Assembly (NCBI RefSeq): GCF_022832975.1
Contig: NZ_CP094846.1
Coordinates: 1,618,501 to 1,682,500 of the forward strand
Direction: 5' to 3'
Source of the DNA: Ornithobacterium rhinotracheale
Lineage (GTDB): Bacteria; Bacteroidota; Bacteroidia; Flavobacteriales; Weeksellaceae
Length of the DNA stretch: 64,000 nt
Of this stretch, positions 53,085 through 62,471 are shown piece by piece; position 1 is the first letter of the stretch, and each line of letters begins with the position of its first letter. The position numbers were made by a program, and so were the translations under genes. The notes beneath the pieces were generated by a model that saw only the letters and a list, made by a program, of their open reading frames with translations, did no database searches and had not been told where the DNA came from.

Positions 53085-54100
53085 AAGTTTATTTTTTGTG
53101 TACGCCATAGCTTTTCGCCACGCACAGCCAAGTGCGCGGCTATGTTATTGGTAAACAGCCCACCTGTACCCAAACCTTGCGGCATATCATTTTCATACTC
53201 AGCGGTAAATTGCGCAATGGCATTCAGCCCGACATTGCTCTCGAGTGCAGAAGTAATCCACCAAGCGATATTTTGCTTCTCCGTCAATTGTATCCACTCC
53301 CTACTTCCTTGAAAACCACCTATTAAAGCAGGTTTTAAAATAATATATTGTGGATTAATTTTTTGTAATAAATCCGCTTTTTGTTCAATGTCAAACACGC
53401 CGATGAGATCCTCATCCAAGGCGATGGGCGTGGGCGTTGTTTGGCATAATTTTGCCATTTGTTCCCAATTTCCTGCCTTAATCGGCTGTTCTATAGAATG
53501 AATTTTTAGCTTGGCTAAATCCTTCAAAACTTCCTGTGCTTGCTCAAAACTAAACGCACCATTGGCGTCCACTCTTAGCTCTAAATCCTCGGCAGAAAAT
53601 TGCTGGCGTAATTGTTTTAAAATTGTTTTTTCTTCTTGCCAATTGGCACCGATTTTTATTTTAATACAAGAGAAGCCTTGGGCTAATTTCTCCTTGATTT
53701 GTTCTTGCATAAATTCCACACTGCCCATCCAAATCAGCCCATTGATTTGAATGCCTTTTTCGGCACGAGAAAATGCGTTGTTAAACAGAAATTCTTGTTT
53801 TCGGTGTTTTAGCGAAAGCATCGCCTGCTCTACCCCAAATTGAATGGACGGAAATTTTCTATATTTTTCCCAGTCAAAAGTTTTTTGATCAGCAATTTCT
53901 TGGCACACTTGGGTTAAAACCTGCTCGTATTCGGGTACATCATCAGCACTTAATCCTTCAAATAAATTGCACTCACCCATGGCGGTAAATCCCTCGTTTT
54001 CAATATAAATAAAATAAGTGGATTTGGTATGCAAAATGCCGCGCGAAGTGCCCCCTGCTCGCTTAAAGATTAAGGTATATTTATTAAAAAAAGAGTGCAT
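53081..54100 (-). CDS. menC: O-succinylbenzoate synthase (enolase superfamily)
   Basis: This enzyme dehydrates SHCHC to o-succinylbenzoate in menaquinone biosynthesis. The 339-aa protein shows the capping-domain start AGGTSRGILHTKSTYFI, the catalytic lysine pair in CIKIKIG, and metal ligands in LRVDANGAF, HSIEQPI and LDEDLIG, then ILKPALIGGF. Enolase-superfamily members can also be muconate enzymes or dipeptide epimerases; the overlapping menE settles this as MenC. It is 3 bp from serA. Confidence 0.88.
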   Translation of the reverse strand: MHSFFNKYTLIFKRAGGTSRGILHTKSTYFIYIENEGFTAMGECNLFEGLSADDVPEYEQVLTQVCQEIADQKTFDWEKYRKFPSIQFGVEQAMLSLKHRKQEFLFNNAFSRAEKGIQINGLIWMGSVEFMQEQIKEKLAQGFSCIKIKIGANWQEEKTILKQLRQQFSAEDLELRVDANGAFSFEQAQEVLKDLAKLKIHSIEQPIKAGNWEQMAKLCQTTPTPIALDEDLIGVFDIEQKADLLQKINPQYIILKPALIGGFQGSREWIQLTEKQNIAWWITSALESNVGLNAIAQFTAEYENDMPQGLGTGGLFTNNIAAHLAVRGEKLWRTQKINL

Positions 54101-54103
54101 ATT

Positions 54104-55072
54104 TTAGTTTTGACGACCAAAAATTTTGATGATTTGCTCTGCCAATTCTTCGCCAATTCTGTCTTGCGCTTCCTTGGTGTTTCCGCCCACATGTGGAGAA
54201 AGCGAAAGCTGTGGATGCATCAAAATCTGCAAAGCTGGATTTGGCTCGTTTTCAAACACATCGAGTGCCGCACCTCGCACTTTGCCATCGTCTATGGCTT
54301 TAACCAAAGCAACTTCGTCCAAAACGCCACCACGCGCAACATTTACAATGAATACGCCGTCCTTCATTTTGCTAAATGCCAATTCATCAAGCAAATAGCG
54401 ATCTTGCTTCGGTGTGTGAATAGTTATAAAATCTGAAAGTTTTAAAACATCGTCTAAATCCACGAGTGGCACTTTGATTGTAACCGTTTGTCCGTCATAG
54501 AATTCCAAAGTTACATCATCTTTATTTTCTGGATGGCTGTCTTGCTTAACGCCCATGACACGCATGCCTAGTCCCAGTGCCATTTCGGCTACTTTTCGAC
54601 CAATTCTACCATAACCGATGATGCCTAGCACTTTGCCCTTTAGCTCAACGGCATTGGCGTAATCTTTCTTTAATTGATTGAAATTGACATCGCCCTCGAG
54701 TGGCATATTTCTATTGGAATCGTGAAGATTTCTTGCCAAACCCAACAAATGCGCCATCGTAAGTTCTGCTACCGATTGTGCTGCTGCGTTGGGCGTATTG
54801 ATGACTTGTACGCCTACTTGATCGGCAAAATCAACATCGATGTTGTCTAATCCCGTTCCTCCACGACCGATGAGCTTTAGAGAAGGCACATCCTCCATCA
54901 CTTCCATCGGCACCTGCGTTGCGCTGCGCACCAAAAGGATTTCGATGTTTTTGTCGCGCATGAATTTTATGAGTTTCTCTTGCGGAACTTTTTGTGTAAA
55001 TAATGTAAATCCTGCTTCTTGCAACATTTTCCCTCCTTTAGCAGAAATTCCGTCGTTGATGAGTATATTCAT
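54104..55072 (-). CDS. serA: D-3-phosphoglycerate dehydrogenase
   Basis: SerA oxidises 3-phosphoglycerate to 3-phosphohydroxypyruvate, the first step to serine. The 322-aa protein has VRSATQVPMEVME, GRGGTGLDNIDVDFA, the NAD loop GIIGYGRIGRKVAEMA, HTPKQDRYLLDELAF and the catalytic His in LSLSPHVGGNT. No ACT domain follows, so serine feedback through ACT is unlikely. It lies between serC and menC in one transcription unit. Confidence 0.93.
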   Translation of the reverse strand: MNILINDGISAKGGKMLQEAGFTLFTQKVPQEKLIKFMRDKNIEILLVRSATQVPMEVMEDVPSLKLIGRGGTGLDNIDVDFADQVGVQVINTPNAAAQSVAELTMAHLLGLARNLHDSNRNMPLEGDVNFNQLKKDYANAVELKGKVLGIIGYGRIGRKVAEMALGLGMRVMGVKQDSHPENKDDVTLEFYDGQTVTIKVPLVDLDDVLKLSDFITIHTPKQDRYLLDELAFSKMKDGVFIVNVARGGVLDEVALVKAIDDGKVRGAALDVFENEPNPALQILMHPQLSLSPHVGGNTKEAQDRIGEELAEQIIKIFGRQN

Positions 55073-55106
55073 TGGTAATCTTTGGTTTTTAGTCTTTGAA
55101 AAAAAA

Positions 55107-56177
55107 TTAAGCTTTTTGTTCTAAATGTTTCATACAATCTACCAAAACTTGCACACTTTCAAATGGCAAAGCATTGTACAAACTTGCACGGTATCCACCC
55201 ACGCTTCGGTGTCCTTTGAGTGCTTCCACTCCTGCTTCTTTACAAATTTGAGCAAATTTTTCGCTCAAAGCAGTATCATTTAGCACAAAAGTTACATTCA
55301 TATTGGAACGGTCTTCTTCGGCTGCTACGCCTTTAAAAAGTGGATTTCGGTCGATTTCTTGGTAAAGCAATGCTGCTTTTTGGTTGTTTATTTTTTCAAT
55401 GGCTGACACGCCGCCTTGTTCCTTAAGCCATAAAAGATTTAAATAAGCGGTATAAATCGCAAAAACGGGCGAAGTGTTGAAACAGCTGTCTTTTGCCTTG
55501 TGCACTCTATAATCTAGGTATGAAAGCATTTCTCGCTCTGGATTGATTTGCAACATATCTTCTCGCACAGCTACAATGGTAGCCCCCGCTGTTCCGATAT
55601 TTTTCTGAGCGCCTGCATAAATGAGTGCAAATTGATTAAAATCTATCTCACGACTTAAAATATCTGATGACATGTCACACACCAATGGCACATTGGTTTT
55701 AGGAAACGATTTCATCTGGGTCCCGTAAATGGTATTGTTTGATGTGCAATGGAAATATGGTGCAGATGAATCTATTAGATAATCTTTGGGAATATATGTG
55801 TAATTATCTTTGGCTGAACTGGCTACAACATTGGGCTTGCATAGTTTTTCTGCTTCGAGAATGGCATTATTTGCCCAGCGACCACTGTCTAAATACGCAG
55901 GGTGATCGCCTGCTTTAGCAAAATTATAAGGCACCATGGCAAATTGCAAACTTGCGCCCCCTTGTAGAAACAAAACGGTGAATTCGTTGTTGAGCTGCAT
56001 GAGCTCTTTGAGTAGCTTTCGCGCATCGTGCAATACTTCTTGAAATGCCTCGCTACGGTGTGAAATCTCCAAAATCGATAATCCTTTTCCGTTGAAATCT
56101 CTGACTGCTTCTGCCGCTTGCTCAAATACGCTCTGTGGCAATATACAAGGTCCTGCACAAAAATTATGCTTCTTCAT
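55107..56177 (-). CDS. serC: Phosphoserine aminotransferase
   Basis: SerC converts 3-phosphohydroxypyruvate and glutamate to phosphoserine; it also serves PLP synthesis in some bacteria. The 356-aa protein begins MKKHNFCAGPCILP and shows LFLQGGASLQFAMVPYNF, CDMSSDILSR and the PLP lysine in IYAGAQKNIGTAGAT, and ends near GHRSVGGYRASLYNA. ATG 56177 is preferred over 56183, since the family starts KHNFCAGP. It is the first gene of a five-gene run. Confidence 0.95.
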   Translation of the reverse strand: MKKHNFCAGPCILPQSVFEQAAEAVRDFNGKGLSILEISHRSEAFQEVLHDARKLLKELMQLNNEFTVLFLQGGASLQFAMVPYNFAKAGDHPAYLDSGRWANNAILEAEKLCKPNVVASSAKDNYTYIPKDYLIDSSAPYFHCTSNNTIYGTQMKSFPKTNVPLVCDMSSDILSREIDFNQFALIYAGAQKNIGTAGATIVAVREDMLQINPEREMLSYLDYRVHKAKDSCFNTSPVFAIYTAYLNLLWLKEQGGVSAIEKINNQKAALLYQEIDRNPLFKGVAAEEDRSNMNVTFVLNDTALSEKFAQICKEAGVEALKGHRSVGGYRASLYNALPFESVQVLVDCMKHLEQKA

Positions 56178-56195
56178 TTGCATTTAATTTATATG

Positions 56196-56203
56196 CAAAG
56201 ATA
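56196..56203 (-). promoter_or_regulatory. -7 box for the serC operon
   Basis: Minus-strand TATCTTTG matches TAnnTTTG, 18 bp before the serC start. The -33 element is not clear. Confidence 0.6.
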
Positions 56204-56261
56204 CTTTTTTTAAAAATGATTTTGCTATGATTTTTAAAAGTTTTAATGATTCTAAAATAGG

Positions 56262-56339
56262 ATGAATATTGTGATGACTAAACTCGTGAATGGTATTTTT
56301 TTATTGATGAATTTCATGTTTTCTCTAAAAAAGAAATAA
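56262..56339 (+). CDS. Short hydrophobic ORF before a terminator (25 aa)
   Basis: ATG 56262 opens a 25-codon frame with a hydrophobic core (VNGIFLLMNFMFSL) and a KKK end. Its stop is 11 bp before a strong hairpin with T-run, and the S9 peptidase starts 104 bp further on. It could be a small membrane peptide or a leader; no promoter with good consensus is seen upstream, so coding status is uncertain. Confidence 0.3.
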   Translation: MNIVMTKLVNGIFLLMNFMFSLKKK

Positions 56340-56350
56340 AATTACCATAG

Positions 56351-56378
56351 CGCTCGCAGAGTAAAACTTTTGCGAGCG
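56351..56378 (+). terminator. Orphan terminator upstream of the S9 peptidase gene
   Basis: CGCTCGCA / TGCGAGCG, 8-bp perfect stem, 12-nt loop, followed by TTTTATTTTTTT on the plus strand. No annotated plus-strand gene ends before it apart from the 25-codon ORF. Confidence 0.7.
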
Positions 56379-56443
56379 TTTTATTTTTTTAATTCAATTA
56401 AAAATCACTATCTTGGAAGCTCAATAAATTTTCAAAAAATCAT

Positions 56444-58852
56444 ATGAAAAAATCATTTTTAACTCTTTACTTGCTTGGGCTCGTTTCGCAAGGTTTTGCA
56501 CAAGAAAATGTAAGCTACCAAGTACCTTCGCAAGCGATTTTGGAACTTGCAGACTATGAGCGAGTTCCTAGTGTAATCCTCAACGACAATAGAAGTTTCA
56601 TGGTGCTTGCCAATCGCAATACCTACAAAACACTTGAGGAGCTGAACCAAGACGAAATGCGCTTGGCGGGTGTGCGTTTTAATCCCAACAACAACATTAG
56701 TAACGAGATTTCCTACTACACCAATCTTCAGGTAAAAAACATGAAAACCAATAAGGTTTCGGCGGTGAAAAATTTACCCGAAAATGCTAAAATTTCATCG
56801 ATGAGCTTTTCGCCAGATAATGAGAAATTAGCTTTTCTAAACATTAAGCCCAAATCAGTAGAGCTGTGGTATGTGGATTTAAAAACGGCAACGGCACATC
56901 GTTTAGACACGCTTCCGCTCAATGCCATTGTAGGAACGCCTTATTCTTGGTTAAAGAATAGCCAAGGCTTTTTAATCAAAGAAGTTTCTACTGGGCGCAA
57001 ACCTTACATCGACAAAACAGACCAATTGCCGAGCGGACCAATCGTATCTACCAGCTCGGGAAAAGTTTCGCAAACGAGAACTTATCAAGATTTATTGAAA
57101 GACCCACAAGACGAAGCCAATTTTGAAAATGCCATGCTTTCTTCTTTAAGTTATATTGATTTAAATGGCAAAAAAACACCTTTCTTAAAAGATGATTTAT
57201 ACCTAAGCGATCAGCAATCGCCCGACGGAAATTATTGGCTCATCAGCGTTTTGAAAAAGCCTTTTTCATACATCGTTCCTCTGGGGAGATTCCCGATTGA
57301 AGAGCGCGTGTATGACAAACAGGGAAATCTTGTAAAAGTAGTGTACGACAAGCCACTAGACGAAATAAGACCCAAAGGCTTCTCTTCTACCCGTGTGGGA
57401 AAAAGAAATATCAACTGGCGAAAAGATGCGCCTGCAACGCTTTATTTCGTGGAAGCCTTAGATGGTGGAGATGCTAATAAAGCAGCGGATTATCGTGATG
57501 AAATTTATTTCTGGAAAGCTCCTTTTAACGAAAATCCTACGCCTATTTTTAAAACTAAACAAAGATTCGGTGGAATTAGTTGGGTGAATAATCATTTAGC
57601 TTTAGTTTCAGACAGCTGGTACGACACTCGTAATGTGAAACAATATGCCATAGACCCAAGCAATGGGAAATTAATTAAAGTAATTCAAGACAGAAACTAC
57701 CAAGATGTCTACAGCGACCCTGGGAATTTGTACAAGCAAAAAAATCAATGGGGCGAATATGTGGTGGCTACCGATAATGGTAAAGCCTATCTTTTTGGCG
57801 AAGGCTACACCCCAAAAGGGCAGTTCCCATTTGTGGACGAAATCGATTTGAAAAACTTTAAAACTAAAAGACTTTACACTTCAAATTTAAAAGGTAAAAA
57901 AGAAAGTTTATTGACTTTTAGTAATTTTAAAAACAAAGATATTTTAACGCAAATCGAGTCGCCAGAAGATTATCCAAACTACTATATTAAAAGTTTAAAA
58001 TCTAAAAAATCAAAGGCACTTACTCAATTTAAAAATCCGTTCGAGGCCTTAAAAGGAGTGCACAAAGAAGTGATTCACTACAAACGAAACGATGGCGTAG
58101 ACTTAACAGGAACTCTTTATTTACCAAAGGATTACAATCCAAAAAGCGGTAAAAAATTACCATTGCTTATTTGGGCATATCCCGCTGAATATAAATCAAA
58201 ATCTACTGCGGGACAAAACACAAAAAATCCAAATGAATTTACTTATCCATTCTACGGCTCTTTTGTATATTGGGTAAACAAAGGCTATGCGGTGCTTGAT
58301 GATGCGTCTTTCCCTATCATAGGCGAAGGAACCACTGAGCCAAACGACACCTTTATTGAGCAACTTGTAGCCGATGGCAGAGCTGCGATAGATGCGGTGG
58401 ACAAACTGGGCTATATCGACAGAAATCGTGTTGCCGTGGGCGGACACTCTTATGGGGCGTTTATGACGGCTAACCTACTCACACACAGCGATGATTTTAA
58501 ATGTGGGGTGGCACGAAGTGGTGCCTACAACCGTACGCTTACGCCTTTTGGATTTCAATCAGAACAGAGAAACTACTGGGATAATCCAAACTTATACAAC
58601 ACGATGTCGCCATTTATGAACGCCAACAAAATGAAAAAACCTTTGTTGTTGATTCACGGCGATGCAGACAACAATCCAGGTACATTTACATTACAAAGTG
58701 TGCGCTATTTCCAAGCGCTTAAAAACTTAGGAGCTCCTGTGCGATTGGTTCTTTTACCTAAAGAATCTCACGGCTACCGAGCTAAAAAAAGCATTATGCA
58801 TGTACTTTGGGAACAAGAAAAATTCTTAGATGATTGTTTGAAAAAACAGTAA
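56444..58852 (+). CDS. Exported S9-family prolyl oligopeptidase-like peptidase
   Basis: A secreted serine peptidase of 802 aa (signal MKKSFLTLYLLGLVSQGFAQ). The N-terminal ~520 residues form a beta-propeller-like region (for example ISSMSFSPDNEKLAFLNI); the C-terminal alpha/beta-hydrolase domain has the nucleophile in VGGHSYGAFMTANLL (Ser ~669), the Asp in LLIHGDADNNPG and the His in LPKESHGYRAKK. It resembles bacterial glutamyl endopeptidase/dipeptidyl peptidase IV-type S9 members. It probably cuts host or dietary peptides. A weak own promoter (TATCTTGG at 56409) may exist. Confidence 0.88.
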   Translation: MKKSFLTLYLLGLVSQGFAQENVSYQVPSQAILELADYERVPSVILNDNRSFMVLANRNTYKTLEELNQDEMRLAGVRFNPNNNISNEISYYTNLQVKNMKTNKVSAVKNLPENAKISSMSFSPDNEKLAFLNIKPKSVELWYVDLKTATAHRLDTLPLNAIVGTPYSWLKNSQGFLIKEVSTGRKPYIDKTDQLPSGPIVSTSSGKVSQTRTYQDLLKDPQDEANFENAMLSSLSYIDLNGKKTPFLKDDLYLSDQQSPDGNYWLISVLKKPFSYIVPLGRFPIEERVYDKQGNLVKVVYDKPLDEIRPKGFSSTRVGKRNINWRKDAPATLYFVEALDGGDANKAADYRDEIYFWKAPFNENPTPIFKTKQRFGGISWVNNHLALVSDSWYDTRNVKQYAIDPSNGKLIKVIQDRNYQDVYSDPGNLYKQKNQWGEYVVATDNGKAYLFGEGYTPKGQFPFVDEIDLKNFKTKRLYTSNLKGKKESLLTFSNFKNKDILTQIESPEDYPNYYIKSLKSKKSKALTQFKNPFEALKGVHKEVIHYKRNDGVDLTGTLYLPKDYNPKSGKKLPLLIWAYPAEYKSKSTAGQNTKNPNEFTYPFYGSFVYWVNKGYAVLDDASFPIIGEGTTEPNDTFIEQLVADGRAAIDAVDKLGYIDRNRVAVGGHSYGAFMTANLLTHSDDFKCGVARSGAYNRTLTPFGFQSEQRNYWDNPNLYNTMSPFMNANKMKKPLLLIHGDADNNPGTFTLQSVRYFQALKNLGAPVRLVLLPKESHGYRAKKSIMHVLWEQEKFLDDCLKKQ

Positions 58853-58881
58853 AAAACCGAATTTCAATCATTTTTTATACT

Positions 58882-58913
58882 AAAAAGCCACTCCGTTTTT
58901 GGAGTGGCTTTTT
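58882..58913. terminator. Bidirectional terminator
   Basis: AAAAAGCCACTCC / GGAGTGGCTTTTT, 13-bp perfect stem, 6-nt loop, T-rich both ways, between the convergent S9 peptidase and bioD genes. Confidence 0.9.
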
Positions 58914-58917
58914 TACT

Positions 58918-59547
58918 TTAATGCTCTATAAAATAGTGTAAACTTTCGCTGATGCGCTGCGCTTCGTTTTGGATATTTTCTTTGTTTATTTCAAGCATAG
59001 TTTGAATGCGTTCAATGAAAAAAGCATCTACCCTATTTTTCAACGCTTGCTCGGTCGAAGTTTTTTCTTCTCCATTTATCCAAATCGCAATATCATCAAA
59101 ACCTTTATTCTTTAAATATTCATAGCTTAATAAAGTGTGATTAATGCTACCGAGATAATGTTTTGTAACCAAAATTACTTTGTCGCCTGGCTGAATTAAA
59201 TCAGCTACATTTTGTTTTGCATTGAGCGGAACGAGCAGTCCGCCCGCGCCTTCGATAATTAAATTATTTTCGGTTTTAGGCCTTTCAATTTTATCTAAAT
59301 CAATAATAACTCCATCTATTTCCGCTGCCGCGTGGGGTGAAGCTGGTGTATTAAGCCTATAAGCTTCTGGGTAGAATTTAGTTACGGAATTAGAAACCAT
59401 TCGTTGCACTTTCATCGTGTCTGTATTCTCTAAATCCCCAGATTGAATGGATTTCCAATAGTCAGCCTTTAATGCTTCAACGGCAATGGCCGCAGCAACG
59501 GTCTTTCCTGCATCCGTATCAATTCCTGTGATAAATATATTTTTCAT
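58918..59547 (-). CDS. bioD: Dethiobiotin synthetase
   Basis: BioD closes the ureido ring of dethiobiotin with ATP and CO2. The 209-aa protein has the P-loop ITGIDTDAGKTVAAAIAV, KSIQSGDLENTDT and LIIEGAGGLLVPLN, all standard. It stands alone; no other biotin gene lies within the window, so the rest of the pathway must be elsewhere. Confidence 0.93.
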   Translation of the reverse strand: MKNIFITGIDTDAGKTVAAAIAVEALKADYWKSIQSGDLENTDTMKVQRMVSNSVTKFYPEAYRLNTPASPHAAAEIDGVIIDLDKIERPKTENNLIIEGAGGLLVPLNAKQNVADLIQPGDKVILVTKHYLGSINHTLLSYEYLKNKGFDDIAIWINGEEKTSTEQALKNRVDAFFIERIQTMLEINKENIQNEAQRISESLHYFIEH

Positions 59548-59638
59548 GGTATTTTTATACTCTAAAAAATTTCGATTTAAGCTGTTTTTTTAAGTGCTAT
59601 CTATAAAAAAATCTTTTTTTTAATTAAGCATCTTTTTG

Positions 59639-60820
59639 CTACTTAATTCGCAATAATTCTTTAGCTAAATGAATCATTCTCTCGTCTCCTGTATGCTTGA
59701 ATGGCTCATCTGATAATTTTACGGTAGGCACCCATTCGTTATCGCTGGTGAGCACATCGGTAAGCTTAATCACAATATTCATAGGCTCAAGCCCAACATC
59801 GTTGGTTAAATTAGTTCCAATTCCGAAAGAAATTCCGATTTTTCCTTTTGTAGCCTCGGTAATAGATTTCACTTTTTCAGGATTTAATCCGTCTGAGAAA
59901 ATTATATACTTATAATGCGGATTGATTCCATGACTTTTGTAGTGCTCAATGGTTTTGTTGGCAAATTCAATCGGGTCTCCACTATCATGACGCACCCCAT
60001 CAAACAGCTTGGCAAATTTAGTATCAAATTGTTTGAAGAAAACATCTGTGGTATAAGTGTCCGAAAGCGCCACACCTAAATCTCCCCTAAACACATCTAC
60101 CCAATGCTCTAAAGCCATGGCATTAGACATTTTAAAGCCATATTCTGCTGCGTGGAACATAAACCACTCGTGTGCATGCGTTCCGATTGGCTTAGTGTTA
60201 TAAAGCATTGCCATATGCACATTAGACGAACCCGTGAAACTATGTCCATTATACGTTTCAAGCGCATGAACCACCTTGCGCTGCACATGATAGCTGTGGC
60301 GACGGCGTGTACCAAACTCCGCAAACTTCACACCTAGCTCATTAAATAATTTTACTTTATCTAGCGTATTTTTCACGATTTTCTCATCGCTCCAGCTTTC
60401 CTGATTGGTCGCTTGGTAATATAATTCAGAAATCATTGAAAGCAATGGCACTTCCCACAAAATGGTACGATACCACAAGCCCTCTATATGCACTTCTAAA
60501 TCAGTTCCGTTTTGCTCAATGTGCACTTCCGAAGGGTCGTAACGATAGCCTTCCAAGAAGTCGATATAAGCAGGATTTAAATATGGGCAAGTTCTTATTA
60601 AAAAAGCTTTTTCATCTTTGGTAAGCTTTAAATGTGCCATATTATCTACCGCTGCACGCATTAAATCCTTAAAACCTTCGGGGAATTTATGTTTTCCACG
60701 GTTGATAAATTTATATTTTGCTCGTATATTTGGAAAAAGTTTCACCACGGCGCATTGCATGGTAAATTTGTAAAAATCATTGTCTAGTATAGAGTTAAAA
60801 ACACTTGGGTTACGATTCAT
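59639..60820 (-). CDS. pncB: Nicotinate phosphoribosyltransferase
   Basis: PncB joins nicotinate and PRPP to nicotinate mononucleotide in the NAD salvage pathway. The 393-aa protein has DNDFYKFTMQCAV, the loop FGTRRRHSYHVQRKV, HEWFMFHAAEYG, SDTYTTDVFFKQF, GVRHDSGDPIEFA and IIFSDGLNPEKV, which follow the E. coli-type enzyme. It is divergent from pepE. Confidence 0.95.
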   Translation of the reverse strand: MNRNPSVFNSILDNDFYKFTMQCAVVKLFPNIRAKYKFINRGKHKFPEGFKDLMRAAVDNMAHLKLTKDEKAFLIRTCPYLNPAYIDFLEGYRYDPSEVHIEQNGTDLEVHIEGLWYRTILWEVPLLSMISELYYQATNQESWSDEKIVKNTLDKVKLFNELGVKFAEFGTRRRHSYHVQRKVVHALETYNGHSFTGSSNVHMAMLYNTKPIGTHAHEWFMFHAAEYGFKMSNAMALEHWVDVFRGDLGVALSDTYTTDVFFKQFDTKFAKLFDGVRHDSGDPIEFANKTIEHYKSHGINPHYKYIIFSDGLNPEKVKSITEATKGKIGISFGIGTNLTNDVGLEPMNIVIKLTDVLTSDNEWVPTVKLSDEPFKHTGDERMIHLAKELLRIK

Positions 60821-60896
60821 TGTTTTTTATTTTTTATGCAATTTATTAAAAGGATTTTACATAATCCACAATTTGCGCTATTTTTTTAATTAAAAT

Positions 60897-61616
60897 ATGA
60901 AGAATTTTATTTTAGCGAGCACATCTACCGTTTATGGTAGTGAATATTTAACCTATTTAAAAAATGAAATCGCTGCATTATTCAAAGATTGTAAAGAATT
61001 GATATTCATTCCATTTGCAAGACCAAGCGGAATCACACACGAAGAATATACTCAAAAAGCGCAAGATTTCTTTCAAGAATTAAATATAAATGTTACGGGA
61101 CTACATAGTGTAGAAAACAAAAAAGAATGTTTGGAAAACGCCGAAGCGGTCTTCACAGGTGGGGGAAATACTTTTCTTTTAGTCAAAAAAATGTATGAAT
61201 TCGATTTATTCCCGACCTTAAAACAAAGTATCGAAAACGGGACTCGCTATTTAGGCACTAGTGCTGGCACCAACATTGGAGGGCTTACTATGCAGACTAC
61301 CAATGACATGCCAATTGTGTATCCGCCAAGTTTTGATACCATGGGAATTGTTCCATTTTGCTTAAATCCGCATTATTTAGACCCAGATCCTAATTCCAAA
61401 CACAAAGGAGAAACGCGCGAAACTCGAATTTTAGAATTTCTCACTCAAAACGAAACGCCTGTTATCGGGTTGCGCGAGGGAAATTACATATTGTGCAAAA
61501 ATGATTATTTAACAATTGAGGGACCGCACGCTACAAGAATTTTTGAAAAAAATAAAACACCCTATGAAGTAGAGAGCGGCATCAATATTCAAGAACTATT
61601 TCCGCAATTATTCTAA
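60897..61616 (+). CDS. pepE: Peptidase E (Asp-specific dipeptidase)
   Basis: A cytoplasmic serine peptidase (S51) that cleaves dipeptides with N-terminal Asp. The 239-aa protein has the nucleophile in LGTSAGTNIGG (Ser ~122), the family strand AVFTGGGNTFLLV, ICFIPFARPSG-like start (LIFIPFARPSGITHEEY) and a C-terminal GLREGNYILC. Its 3' end overlaps the convergent zinc-protein gene by 9 bp, with no terminator between. Confidence 0.92.
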   Translation: MKNFILASTSTVYGSEYLTYLKNEIAALFKDCKELIFIPFARPSGITHEEYTQKAQDFFQELNINVTGLHSVENKKECLENAEAVFTGGGNTFLLVKKMYEFDLFPTLKQSIENGTRYLGTSAGTNIGGLTMQTTNDMPIVYPPSFDTMGIVPFCLNPHYLDPDPNSKHKGETRETRILEFLTQNETPVIGLREGNYILCKNDYLTIEGPHATRIFEKNKTPYEVESGINIQELFPQLF

Positions 61617-61883
61617 ATTTGAGAGTTTTAACTGAACTTTGTGCGCAATTTCTTTTGGCAGCAAATCTCGCCATTTAATCAAGAAATTGCGCTCAAAATC
61701 AGGCTCACGATATTCATCGGGCGACATAATCGGAATCCCCGAAATTATGGGAAAATATCTCCCACATTCTGGACAAGTAAAAAGTCCTTCCACTACATTT
61801 TCTCCTTCCATTTTAAAGATTGTCAGTTTTAAATCGCTGTGATCAAACGGACAACACATTTTATCTATAATTTTCTTTTCCAT
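61608..61883 (-). CDS. Trm112-like zinc protein
   Basis: A 91-aa protein with a Trm112-type fold: MCCPFDHSDLKL near the start, then LFTCPECGRYFPIISGIPIM with a CPEC knuckle; four cysteines (about 10, 11, 37, 40) could hold a zinc. Trm112 proteins activate methyltransferases, and a methyltransferase gene lies three genes upstream. Its ATG directly follows the stop of the ThiE-like gene. Confidence 0.75.
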   Translation of the reverse strand: MEKKIIDKMCCPFDHSDLKLTIFKMEGENVVEGLFTCPECGRYFPIISGIPIMSPDEYREPDFERNFLIKWRDLLPKEIAHKVQLKLSNLE

Positions 61884-62471
61884 CTATTTTAAACTTGCTA
61901 TTGTTGCTTTTTTATCATTCGATTCCATCAGCGCAGAAATAATTGCCACACCATCAAAATCAATATTTTTTAGTTTTTTTCTCGTTTGGGGATTAATTCC
62001 TCCTGCTAAAAAAATTTCTCCGCTAAATAATTCTCTCGCTTTTTCAATGTTTTCAAATTTCACCAATTCACAAACGTTGGCCGATTGAGTTGGAAATACC
62101 GAGCAAAATGAAATATAACTAAATCCATATTTTTCGGCATTTTTTAAAGTTTCTAAATCATTGCCTACCGTGCAACCTTTTGTGATTTTTCGATTTAACT
62201 TCTGTTCTAAATCAACTAAATCTTCCGGCGCATCTAAATGGATTCCCACTTGCTCGCTCAATGACAACGCTTTTTTATTTTCATAAATAAAAATCTGAGC
62301 ATCAGTATTTTCCAACCACCAAAAAATGCATTTCTGAAGGTTTTTTATTGAAATTTTCTCGGTATTATACAACTGAACTTTGTCTAAATCTTTTAAAATC
62401 GGATTTAATTCAGATTGTAATTTAGCCAAAGGAATTTCGGCGTCTATGATTAAATAAATCTGTTTTTGCAT
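61884..62471 (-). CDS. ThiE/TenI-like TIM-barrel protein
   Basis: A 195-aa protein with the thiamine phosphate synthase fold: VGIHLDAPEDLVDL (cf. HLGQxD), KGCTVGNDLETLKNAEKYGFSYISFCSVFPT, then FLAGGINPQTRKKL and DGVAIISALM. The phosphate loops look conserved, but the Ser/Thr-rich pyrimidine-binding TRT segment is altered, so it may not make thiamine phosphate. ATG 62471 is chosen because its start overlaps the previous stop (TAATG); the longer frame to 62513 lies in that gene. Confidence 0.75.
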   Translation of the reverse strand: MQKQIYLIIDAEIPLAKLQSELNPILKDLDKVQLYNTEKISIKNLQKCIFWWLENTDAQIFIYENKKALSLSEQVGIHLDAPEDLVDLEQKLNRKITKGCTVGNDLETLKNAEKYGFSYISFCSVFPTQSANVCELVKFENIEKARELFSGEIFLAGGINPQTRKKLKNIDFDGVAIISALMESNDKKATIASLK

